NCBI GenBank assembly: GCA_964469215.1
Contig: CAYXYB010000014.1
Coordinates: forward strand, 1 to 64,000
From: SKPS01 sp964469215
GTDB taxonomy: Bacteria > Bacteroidota > Bacteroidia > Bacteroidales > SKPS01
Direction of reading: 5' to 3'
DNA: 64,000 nucleotides
Shown: positions 1 to 12,500 of the stretch, one piece after another
Layout of the letters: every line of letters starts with the position of its first letter
Position numbering within the stretch: the first letter of the stretch is position 1
The notes under the pieces: model-generated
Told to the model about the DNA's origin: nothing
What the model saw: only the letters and a program-made list of their open reading frames with translations
Databases searched by the model: none
Made by a program: the position numbers and the translations under genes

Positions 1-98
1 TTGGCTGTTGGCTGTTGGCTGTTGGCTATTGGCTGTTGGCTGTTGGCTATTGGCTATTGGCTGTTGGCTGTTGGCTGTTGGCTGTTGGCTGTTGGCTG
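1..98. repeat. 14-copy 7-bp tandem repeat (TTGGCTG/TTGGCTA)
   Basis: Fourteen consecutive 7-bp units run from the first base to position 98. Eleven are TTGGCTG. Units 4, 7 and 8 end in A instead of G. The array touches the window edge, so it may be longer. It lies about 430 bp upstream of the giant adhesin gene. The reading frame shifts with each unit and no coding gene covers it. It looks like a slippage-prone intergenic microsatellite of a kind common in Bacteroidota spacers. A role in controlling the downstream gene is possible but not shown. Confidence 0.95.
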
Positions 99-532
99 AC
101 GGAGATCAATAAAATAATTTTAACTTTTGTGTTCCGGGAAGTTCAAATATCCTTACGATATTGAGAAATATAAAAAAAATATATGCAAGAAGTTTTGAGC
201 CGATTAATATAATGATTTGTAAATCAATATTCAATCTATGACACGAAAGTTTTTAACAAAATATTTGCAATTTAATTTGGTATGAAAGAAAAAAGTTCAT
301 AACATTGTGTGGCTTAAAAAATAAACCAAAACCACACTGCCTATGATGAGGATTTTACCCTTTGCTTTTTCATACCTCATTGTATTTCAGATTTTTGCTA
401 AACCTATTACAGGTAATATGCTATTATTATATGGCTTCTCATGAGGGCTGTAATGATGGCTCATGTTGACTTAACAAACAATTTTCCATTAAAAAGTAAT
501 TAACAATTTCAATATTTTAAACCTAAAACCAA
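99..532. other. AT-rich upstream region of the giant adhesin gene
   Basis: This 430-bp AT-rich spacer separates the 7-bp array from the giant gene. I see no convincing TAnnTTTG promoter box with good spacing. The only open frame is a 33-codon ORF at 343-444 whose start resembles a hydrophobic leader, and I do not regard it as a supported gene. The spacer presumably holds the promoter and a long 5' leader of the adhesin mRNA. Confidence 0.4.
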
Positions 533-3500
533 ATGTTTATGAAAACTCTAAATTTTTCGAAGAGAGTTGTTGCTGTCCTGGGAATTATTGCTTTTGTAAT
601 TCTCACAGGATTCAGCGTTGCTAACGCACAGTATTGTACAACTACATCAGACTGCACAGATGATGATGCTGTTCACAATTTTTCGACTACTGGTGCAATT
701 GTCAATATTACAAACCTTGCATCAGGATGTAGTAATGCTACCACCGGATATGGAGATTATACTACTACGCATATAATGACTGTGGGCATTGGATCAACCT
801 TCAATATTGCAGTTCAAACCCAGGGTACGTATTCTGATGGGTTTGCAATCTGGATAGATTGGAATCAGAATCAGGTCTTTGATGCTGGAGAATTAGTGTG
901 GAATTCAGGTTCAGCCGGAACTCAACTTTTTACAGGTGCCATTACAGTACCCGTAACTGCTTTATCCGGCACTACAAGGATGCGTGTTATGGCTTCTTAT
1001 AACTGTGTTCCAACTAATCCATGTACCAATTGCAGCACATACGGAGAAACAGAGGATTATGGAGTTGTTGTTACCGGCACAGCCCCAACCTGTTTGCCTC
1101 CAACAGGCATAACCGCTTCGAACATAGCATCCAATTCAGTGGATCTTAACTGGACTGAGAACGGTTCCGCCACGCTATGGCAGGTTCATGGAACTCTTGC
1201 CGGGTTGCCGGTGGGTTCAGGTGTTAGCGGTACAACATCTGTTAAACCGGTTAATATTACCGGATTGAGTCCATCGACATCATATGATTTTTATGTCAGG
1301 TCAATCTGTGGACCGGGAGATACCTCATTCTGGGCAGGACCATTTAATGTTACCACCTCGATTCTATGCCCTGCTAATGCAGTATGTGCCACATATTATG
1401 CAGGGGATTTGCCAACCGACTATCAGTCACCATGGGTAGGCCCATCGACATGTCCGGGTGTTCTTTCTGTGAACATACCTGCAGGAAACTGGATAACAGG
1501 AGTAGATGTTTCCTATTCGATGACAGCAAATAATTCAGCTTATATGAGTGAACAGCGCTCCAGGATATTCTCACCCACCATAAACGCGGGAGAGGCTGCC
1601 TATACCGCTGGAGTTGGTAGTTCTGCAGGAACTTATGTTTACAACCGCACCGGTTTAACCTTCGCTAACCAGGGTACAGGAACCGTTGTGTTCAATATGG
1701 ATGCAGGACGTACATGGGGTGGTACCGGTTGTAATACAGATTATAATAAGGTTGCTAACGGAACCTGGACAATAATCGTCTATTATGGATTAAAACCAGC
1801 CTGCCCACCACCGACGGCACTAACTGCTGCCTCAGCAGGTCCGGGCACAGTTAATCTTGACTGGACAGAGAATGGCACTGCCACCCAATGGCAGATCGAG
1901 TACGGAAATGCCGGTTTTGTTCAGGGCGCAGGAACAAGGCTGGTTACATCCACAAAACCACACACACTGTCAGGACTCACTGCAGGGATAATATATGAGT
2001 ATTATGTCCGTGCAATATGTTCACCCGGTGATACCTCCAACTGGGCAGGGCCGTTCAGTTTCGCACCGGCACTTATTGGAACTTATACAATTGGTGTAGG
2101 AACCGGCTATGACTTCCAGTCATTTAATGATGCTGTAAATTATGCCGCAATTGCTGGTGTGATTGGAAGCGTTACATTTCAAGTAGCTTCGGGCACCTAT
2201 ACAGAACAGGTTACCATCCCTCAAATACCCGGTGCCAGTGCCACCAATACCATCACTTTCCAATCTGCTGCTCTTGATCCCGATTTAGCGATCTTGCAGT
2301 TTACAGGTACATCTGCAGCTAACTTCACCTTGCAGTTGAACGGTGCAGATTATATCCGTTTAAAATTACTCACTATCAAGAACCTTGATATTACCTATGG
2401 TAGAGTTATTGACCTGATATCGGGAGCTATGTACAATATTTTCGAAGGTAACAAGATCTATTCAGCAGGTGCAAGCTCATCCACCACTGGCTGTATATAT
2501 GACGGCTCTACACTGAACCATTACAACACCTACCTGAACAATTATATGTCAGGAGGTTACTATGCCCTGTACATTTATGGTGTAAGCACAACTTCCTGGG
2601 AAAAAGGTACCAGAGTCATAGGTAATGAGATAGTAGGTTCCTATTACTACCCGATTTACATGTATTACTGCGATTCCGTTGAGGTGATCGGCAATTATGT
2701 CCATAGTGGTGCTTCAGCTTATTCTTACGGGATTTCTGTATACTATGTTAACAACTATTACAGAATCGTTGGCAATACTGTTAATATCGTAGGCACTACA
2801 AGCTCAGGCTGTTATGGTATTCGTGATTATTATGGCAATTATGTTACTTACAACCCCAACCCGACCGGTTATGGCCTTGTGGCCAACAACATGATCAGCG
2901 TTCAGGGTGGAACGGGAACCAATTACGGGCTCTATTCATACTATGGCAACGGAACAGAAACATATAACAATACAGTCCTGATGTCCGGCAACACCGTAAC
3001 TGCGACGCGTGCATTACATCAGTACAACACCGCTACCAACACACTGGGCCAGACTTACAAGAATAACGTCTGGGTGAATACCGGAGGAGGATATGCTGCC
3101 TATTTTAGTACTGTTGCACAAGTATCAGCCTGCGATTACAATGATTATTACACATCAGGAGGCTCACTCGCATACTGGGGTGCTGCCAGAGCAAATTTAG
3201 CCGCACTTCAGGGCGCCAGTAGCAAAGATCTGAACTCCATCAGCGCACTCCCCACCTTTGAGTCCAACACCGATCTTCATACTTTTTCGTTGTCCATCTA
3301 TCAGTTAGGGACACCTGTCGCCCTGGTTTTGGATGATATCGATGGTGATCCTCGTCATTCCACAACTCCCTGCATGGGGGCCGATGAATATATTCTCATG
3401 TCAAACGATGCCGGAGTTATAGCGCTGGTTGAACCTTTGTATGTATGCCAGGGCCTGCATAGTATCAAAGTTAAAGTGCAGAACTTCGGAATTATTCCTT

Positions 3501-6500
3501 TGAACAGCGTGACTGTCAACTGGAGTATCAATGGAGTTGCTCAGTCCCCTTTTCCTAACAGTACTGCAATACCTGTAGGTGGTACCGCAGATTTAACTAT
3601 CGGATCATATACTTTTCTTAATGGTGTAACCTATGATTTGAAATTCTGGCCAAGCAACCCTAACGGTGTGGCTGATCAGAATACCACAAATGACACCCTG
3701 ATAATTGTTGGCTTTAAAACCTCAATGACCGGTACATATACTATTGGAGCGGGAACAGGCTTCGATTATAACACTTTTGGAGATGCAGTGAATGCCCTTA
3801 GCACCCTTGGTGTTTGCGGGCCTGTAGTATTTAATGTTGCAGCCGGAACCTACAACGAACAGGTAACCATTCCACCAATACCGGGTGCCGGTGCCGTTAA
3901 TACGGTTACATTCCAGTCTGCCACAGGGGATAGCGCCTCGGTTATACTCACCGGCAGCGGAACATATATTCTGCAACTAAATGGAGCCGATTATATCATA
4001 ATAAAACAAATCACTGTTCAAACCACAGTTACCTCATCAACAAAAGTCATTGAAATCACAGGAGGAGCCGATTACAACACCATTACAAACTGTGTGATCG
4101 AAACACCTCCAACCAACACCAGCAGTGCTTATGGTATCTGTAACAATTCAGGACTTGATAACAATAATGTGATTACCAACAATAATATTAAGAATGGCTA
4201 TTATGCTATTTATTGGTATGGAGGTTCATCCACAAGCCTTGAAACAGGCAACAGGATAGAAGGTAATAAGCTTGAGGGATTCTATTATTATGGTATATAC
4301 AGCTATGGTCAAAACGCCATGGTAATCAAAGGCAATACCATTATTAACTCAGCAAGCTCCGGATCAGTCTATGGCATCTATATGTATTATAATGACAATG
4401 ACCATCAGACTATCGGGAACACAATTCTGATAACGGGTACCTCAACGTTGTATGGCATAAACATCTATTATTGTGATGGCACAACCTCCTTACCGGGCCT
4501 TACTGCCAATAACATGATAGTTGTTAATGGGTCTTCGACCAGGTATGCCATCAGGATTTATTATTCAAGCTACCAGGATGTGTATCATAACAGCACCCTG
4601 GCTGAAGGGACAACTTCAACAGGATATGGTCTTTATCTATATAACTCGTCTACTACATATACAGGGCATAATATTATCAATAATACCTTCAGTAACAATT
4701 CTCCAAGTGGTTATGCAGCCTATTATTACAATTCTACCAACCTGATCTCGACCGATTATAACAACTTTTATTCAACCGGTAGCAATTTTGTCTATTCAGG
4801 TGCTGCCAGGGCAGACCTTGCCGCGTTACAAACAGCCAGTGGCAAGGATTTAAACTCTATGAGTGTTAATCCTTTTTTCTTCTCCAATACAGACCTTCAT
4901 ACCAAAACGTTGCCGTTGTTTCAAGCTGGGACTCCTCTTGCTATGATTACCGTTGATATTGATAATGAAACAAGGAATCCTGTGGCTCCCTGTATCGGTG
5001 CCGATGAATTCATTCTTTTCCCACGGGATGCCAGCATCACTGAATTAACTTCATTGCCATGTCCGGGCTCATCCACCGTTAAGGTAAAAATAAAGAATAT
5101 GGGTACCCAGCCCTTCACTGGGGCCACTGTACACTGGAGTGTCAACGGAGTGGCTCAGATTCCTTTCCCTTACCTCAACACTTTAAATCCGGGTGTAGAA
5201 GAAGAGATCACCCTTGGATCTTTTATTTTCCAGGGAGGGGTATCATACGACATTTTAGCATATTCAACCAACCCGGGTGGCCAACCCGACCAGGATCCTA
5301 CAAATGACACCCTGAAGGTTTTTGGTGTTCTGACCGGATTAGTGGGTACATACACCATTGGTGCCGGTGTTCTGGATGATTTCCCCTCTGTTGCAGATGC
5401 TGCCGATGCCCTTTATGCCAGGGGTGTATGCGGGCCTGTAGTTTTCAATATCGCAGCCGGCACCTACACCGGCCAGGTCAACCTTAATGAGATTGCAGGA
5501 GTTTCCGCAATAAATACAGTCACCTTCCAGGGAGCCACCACCAGCAACCAGGACGTTGTTATCGAATATACCGCTTCAGGTACAGCAAATAACTGGACTG
5601 TAAGGTTTAACGGAACAGATTACACAACCTTTAAAAACCTTACCATCAAAGCCCTTAATGCCACCTACGGCAGGGTTGTGGAAATGATTAACGGTGCAGA
5701 TCACAATACCATTGAAAACAACCAGCTGATCTCAGCAGGTACCACCAGCACGACAACCGGCTGTATCTATGATTACAACACCCTTAATCATTACAATACA
5801 TATAGAAACAACTATATGAGCGGTGGTTATTATACCGTTTATGTGTATGGCAGTTCTACGACAGTTTGGGAAACCGGAACCATTATCGAAGGAAATGACA
5901 TTGTCGGTTCCTATTATTACCCCATTTATGCCTATTATCAGGATGGAATTCAGATTCTGAACAACCGGATATATGATGGTGTAAGTCCATATTCATACGG
6001 AATATATAACTATTACCCAAACAATGCATACCGGGTAACCGGAAATGAAGTTTATATCACCAGCACTACCAGCACAGCCTCTTATGGTATACGTGATTAC
6101 TATGGCAACTATTACTCATATAATGCATCACCAACAGGATATGGTATTGTAGCCAATAATATGGTTGGCATTACCGGAGGAACGGCAGCCAATTACGGTA
6201 TTTATGCATATTACAGCAACGGGACTGAATACTACCATAACTCATTCCTTATGGAAGGAGGCTCCACTTCATCGTATTGTTTGTATCAGGGGAACACTAC
6301 TTCAAATACCCTTGGACAGACTTTCATAAATAATACTATGACAAACAGGGTAGGTGGATATGCAGCCTATTTCGGAACAACTGCCTCTGTCACAACCAGC
6401 AATTACAATAATTTTTATAGTACCTCTTCCAACCTTGTTTACTGGGGTGCAGTAATGCCGACCCTTGCCTCCCTGCAGGCTGCCAGTGGAAAAGATTTAA

Positions 6501-9500
6501 ATTCCGTAAACCTTAATGCTCCGCATACGTCAGTTCAGAATTTGCGCCTTAATGGGCTGCAACTTTCAGGGAAGGGTACCTACCTTACTCAGGTTCCAAC
6601 TGACATTGACGGTAAGCCAAGAGGTACGTTTCCGACAATAGGAGCTCATGAAGTTTCAATTATTCCTTTTGACGCCGGTGTAACAACGATAATGTCGCCC
6701 ACAACCGCAATGACAATCAATGAAGGAGATGTTGTTCCCGTTAATGTGGGGGTTGAGAATTTCGGCACGTCTCCGATTACAAACCTTTCAATTGCATACA
6801 CAGTTAATAATGGCATCCCGGTGGTCACCGGTTTCACTCCGAATATCCTTCCGGGCACAAATGCCTCATTTGTTCTGCCTCCATTTACATCTCCGGTTGG
6901 ACAAACCGAAATTGCTTTTTATACCATTTTGGCAGGAGACACAAACAACTTCAATGATACAGCATACTTTGATTATAATGCTGCTGCTCAATACGATGCA
7001 GAAATGGTTGAAATTATGCCTGTTGATGAAGGTTGTGGTTTGGGGTTAGATACCATTCAGGTACTCATTGCAAACCATGGCCTCATGCCTATCAATGGAA
7101 ACATAACGGCAAGCTATAAATTAGCGGGGGGGATTACCACAGTTACCCAGGCTGTTACCACACCAATTCCAGTTGGCGACACCATCCTTTTCGTTTTCAA
7201 CACCCTGGCAGATTTCTCTGTCACCGGTGCCGATTCAACCTTTACCATCATAGCCTGGGTTGATCTGCTGAACGACAATGTCCCGGTAAATGATACTGCG
7301 ACCCTGGATGCGGTTTCATTACATATTCCGGCACCACCTGCCCTTTCCGCAGCCCATGTTCCTTATGGCACACCGGCAACACTTGTTGCAACAACAACCT
7401 ATGATGTGAACTGGTATGATTCCTCTACCAGCCCAACGATTCTTGCTACCTCACCCACCTATGTAACTCCTCCATTGTTTGATTCAGCCACCTATTGGGC
7501 ATCAGCAGTGTCAGGACCTCCTCCCGGAACTGTTGGTATTAACGTTGCACCATTGGCAACCGCCAATGCCAGTAACTGCAGCACAGGTCCATGCAGTTCC
7601 TTTAACAACCTGAACTATGGAACATGCGGCACTCAGGAGGTGTGGATAAGCACCTCAGGCGGGCCTACACCTCATAATGATTTCATTGACTTCGAATGGA
7701 CAGTTCCATATACTATTGACAAGATGAAGATACATCATGGTGGAATTAATACAAGGTTCCTGAGTGGAGGGGATTTATACACATGGCAAAACAATGCCTG
7801 GGTGTATCTAAGCAGTTTTTCCGGTCTTCCAATAGCCATTTGCGAGAATGAAGTTACCTTCCCCATTGTAACCACAACAAAATTCCGTATTACCTCATTT
7901 GTAATCTCCGGAAGCCAGGCATCAAATCCAAACTTCAGGGAGATTGAAATATTTACCGCAGCACTTCCAGGGTGTGAAGGCATACGCGTACCAGTCACAG
8001 CCAACATCATCCCGACTGCTAATGTTGTAACTGCCCCGACCACAATATGCCCTGGAACACCGGTGACACTTGAAGTAGCCCTTACCGGTACCTCTCCATG
8101 GTCAATTGAGGTGTCAGACGGAAACGTCACCACCACTGTTGCGGGCATTACCACACCAACCTTTACCATGCCTGTGACTCCATTAGTAACAACCACCTAT
8201 TCAGTGTTAAGCATTGCCGACTACACCAATACTTTCTTCCCGGATTATTCTCAAGTTACAATTACTGTTTATCCGCTGCTTACTGCCAATGCAGGCTCTG
8301 ATGCTGATATTTGTATCGGGTCCACTACCCCCCTTGACGCAAATGGGGTTGTTGGATCAGGTGTTTACACCAGTTATGCATGGAGCCCTGCAACAGGATT
8401 ATCAGCTACCAATATCAAGAACCCGGTTGCGGATCCGTTGGTAACTACAACCTATACTGTAACCATCACTGATGACAACGGATGTTCAGCTACCGATGAG
8501 GTGGTGGTGAATGTTCATCTGTACCCTGTGGTATCGTTCACCGGCCTTAACAGTGCTTACTGTATTGATGCACCTGATGCTATGCTCACTGGCACGCCTG
8601 CTGGCGGAACCTTTACAGGTACGGGTATTCTGGGCAATACATTCTCCCCGGCACTTGCCGGAGTTGGTGGCCCATATACCATAACATATACTTACACAGA
8701 TGTTTATAATTGCACCAGTGTTGAAAACCAGACGGTTACTATTAATCCGCTGCCTGTTGTCAGCATCAACAATCTGGATGCTGCATACTGTGTGGATGCA
8801 ACCCAGGTTGTGCTTGCAGGCACACCTGCGGGTGGAACCTTTAGCGGCCCCGGCGTTACGGCAGGTGTCTTCAGTCCTGCAGCCGCAGGTGCTGGAGGAC
8901 CTTATACCATAACTTATGAATATACAGATGGCAACGGTTGTTACAATTCAATTACAGGAGCAACGGTAGTCAATCCTCTGCCGGTTCTCTCAATTAACAA
9001 CCTCGCTATTGGATACTGCGTGGATGATGCTTCTGTAGTGCTTATTGCCACACCGGCAGGAGGAACCTTCAGTGGACCGGGTGTTGTGGCAGGTGTCTTT
9101 TACCCTGCAACGGCAGGTGTTGGAGGCCCTTATACCATAACTTATGAATATACTGATGGCAACGGTTGCTACAACACTACCACTGCTACCACAGAAGTAT
9201 ATGCTTTACCGGTGCTAACCATAACCAATGTTGCAGCAGGATATTGTGTTGATGCACCTGCATTTGCACTGGCAGGAACACCTGCAGGTGGCACCTTCAA
9301 GGTAAATGGTGTGGCTTCCGTCAACTTCGATCCTGCTTTCGTCGGTGTCGGCAATCATACCATATTATATTCATATACCGATGGCAACGGATGTTTCAAT
9401 ACCACAGGAACAAGTACAGATGTACACGCTCTACCTGTGGTAACCTTCTCGACCTTCACCGATATATGTGTTGATGCAGCTCCGGTTGCTCTTACAGGTG

Positions 9501-12500
9501 GGAACCCCGGACCGGGAGTTTACACAGGCACGGGAGTAGCTGCCGGCACATTTAGCCCGGCAACTGCCGGAGTGGGTACCCATACCATTACATACACCTA
9601 TACCGATGGCAACAACTGTGTTAACTTCGATACACATGATATAACCGTTAATCCTCTTCCGGTACTCACCTTCCCTCCACTTGCCCCGGTATGTATCTCA
9701 GTTGCACCTTTTGCTCTGAATACTGCAACACCTGCAGGTGGTAATTATACAGGACCCGGTGTTGCCATGAACACCTTTGACCCGTCAGTAGCAGGTGCTG
9801 GTGTCCACACCATCACATATACCTATACAGATGGTAACAACTGTACAAATAGCATTACCCAGACTATAGAGGTCTATGCGCTGCCTGTACTGACAATGGG
9901 GGCCAATCCAACCATTTGTGCAGGATTTTCTACCCCAATTTCTGTTACCTCAGCAGGTGCAGGTGGATTCACCTATTCATGGGATAACCCCGGATTGCTA
10001 AATGATGCTACTATCGCAAACCCGATAGCTACCCCTGCGTTTACCACAACCTTTACTGTAACCGTTACCGACATAAACACCTGTGTTAAAACAGGCAGTC
10101 TGGTGGTTAATGTAAACCAGCTACCTGTTATCAACCTTGGTCCCGATGTTGACCTCTGCCATGGTTACACACATCAGTTAAATGCAGTTGTAACACCTGC
10201 AGGAGCACACATCTATAACTGGAATAACGGTGCTACCCTTAGCAGCACAACAATCGCCAATCCGGTTGCAAATCCAACGGTTACAACTACCTATACCCTT
10301 ACTGTTACAGATCCTAATACATGTGTGAACACTGCCAGCATCGTTATCAATGTGCTGCCCAACCCGCTTCCGGCAATCACCGGCCTCGATGCAAATTATT
10401 GCTATGATGCTCTTTCTGTAACACTCACAGGAGCACCTGCCGGCGGCACATTCACCATCAATGGCATTGCAGCAACTGTGTTCAACCCGGCAATTATCGG
10501 AGTTGGCACACACAATGTTGTTTATACCTTCACCAACCCCAACAACTGTATAGCATCAACCAGCCAGGTAGTGAATGTTCGTGAACTTCCTGTAGCAAAT
10601 GCAGGTGTTGATCAGAACACCTGTGCAGGCCTGCCTGTATTCCTCAGTGCAACAGTTATGGGCGGAACATTCCCCTACACTTATGCCTGGACACCTGCCG
10701 CTACCCTGAATAATCCCAACATTCATAACCCTATCGCCACCACTTTGGTTGACGAGACCTACACCGTGACCGTGACCGACTTCTATGGATGTCAGGGCAC
10801 AGATCAGATGATAGTATTTGCAACCGCAATTCCGGTTGCCAATGTCAGTTCGAATGTGGCAATTTGTATTGGTCAATCGACACAACTTCAGGCTTCTGGT
10901 GGTGATGTGTTTGTCTGGAGTCCCTCTTATGGTCTGAATAACCCTAATTCTGCAACTCCGATTGCTTCTCCGGTTGCAACGACTACTTATACCGTTACTG
11001 TATCCAGTATTTGCGGTGTGGCCTCAAATTCAGTGGTTGTTACTGTAAACCAGCTACCTGCAGTAATATTTATCGGCTTGCCTACTGATGTATGTATTGA
11101 TGCACCTCAGTTTGTGCTGACAGGAGGCCCTAACGGAGGCGTCTTCTCAGGGACGGGTGTTACAGGCAACATCTTCAACCCATCGGTTGCAGGTGCAGGG
11201 ACACACAACGTCACATATACCTACACTGATGGCAACGGATGTACCAACAGCAATGTTCAGCCGATAGTTGTGAAGCCTCTGCCTGTGGTTAACATCACAG
11301 GTCTGAGTGCAGGATACTGCCTCACTGCTCTTCCGGTTGCCATAACTACAACCCCTGCCGGAGGTACACTAACCGGCCCGGGCATCGTTGGAAACACATT
11401 TGATCCGTCCGTTGCAGGTGTTGGCACTCACTCTATAACCTACACCTATACAGACGGTTTCAACTGTACCAATTCCATCACAAAAGTGGTTATTGTGGAT
11501 CATCCGGTTTCTTTCACCGGGCTTGCCCCGATGTATTGCAACTACGATCCTGTTGTAACCCTTACCGGTATTCCGGCAGGTGGAACCTTCAGTGGTCAGG
11601 GAGTTATTGGCAACACCTTCAATCCGGGATCAGTACCCCTGGGTAACAGAACCGTTATTTACACCATGCCGTTGCCTTATTACTGTGCCAACAGTTACAG
11701 CCAGGTAACCATGGTTAATGCCACGCCAAGTGCTGCATTCAGCGGTCTAAACCTTGTAAACGGGCATTGTGTAAGCCTCACGTCAGTTCCTCTTACAGGT
11801 CATCCTGTTGGTGGTATATTCTCCGGTCAGGGAATTACAGGCAACATTTTCTCACCGGCAGCAGCAGGAGTGGGTAATCATACGATAACCTATACCTACA
11901 CTGATGTCAACAGTTGCAGCAAGTCTATAAGCCAGGTGGTAACTGTCAAGCCTCTGCCGGTTGTCAGCTTCACCGGCCTGGCAGGCCCATACTGTCTGAA
12001 CCATGCACCTGTTACCCTTACAGGAACACCGGCTGGCGGCACCTTCAGCGGCCCCGGAATTACCGGCACAACCTTCAATCCGATGACAGCCGGTGCAGGT
12101 ACACACGTGATAACCTATACTTATTACGACAATCTGAACTGTGTAAACAGCATAAGTCAGAATGTAGTGGTTAATCCACTTCCAGTGGTCACCTTCGCTC
12201 CTATCAGCCCGATATGTGCCAATGCTTCATCATTTGCAATCACGGGTGTAAGTCCTGCCGGAGGCTCCTTCACAGGAACGGGTGTGCTTGGTAATACTTT
12301 CTACCCGTCTATTGCAGGAGTTGGAACCCACGTGTTGACATATACATACATGAATCCTGTAACAGGGTGTATTGCTGCTGTCACATCATCAGTTGCAATT
12401 AACCCGAATCCGGTAGCCAATGCCGGCAATGATACCACCATTCTGGTTACGACCAAGGCATCACTCAAAGGATCAGTCACCAGTGGACCGGGTAGTTTCG

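Noticed and set aside
1..98. Possible CRISPR-like array
   Set aside because: Units are 7 bp with no spacers between them, which is a simple microsatellite.
343..444. A 33-codon frame with a hydrophobic start upstream of the giant gene
   Set aside because: Too short, no conserved features or clear promoter. A leader peptide cannot be excluded but is not supported.
7735..8196. A 153-codon antisense frame inside the giant gene
   Set aside because: It is a shadow of repetitive, codon-biased sequence on the other strand; several similar frames occur in the repeat region.
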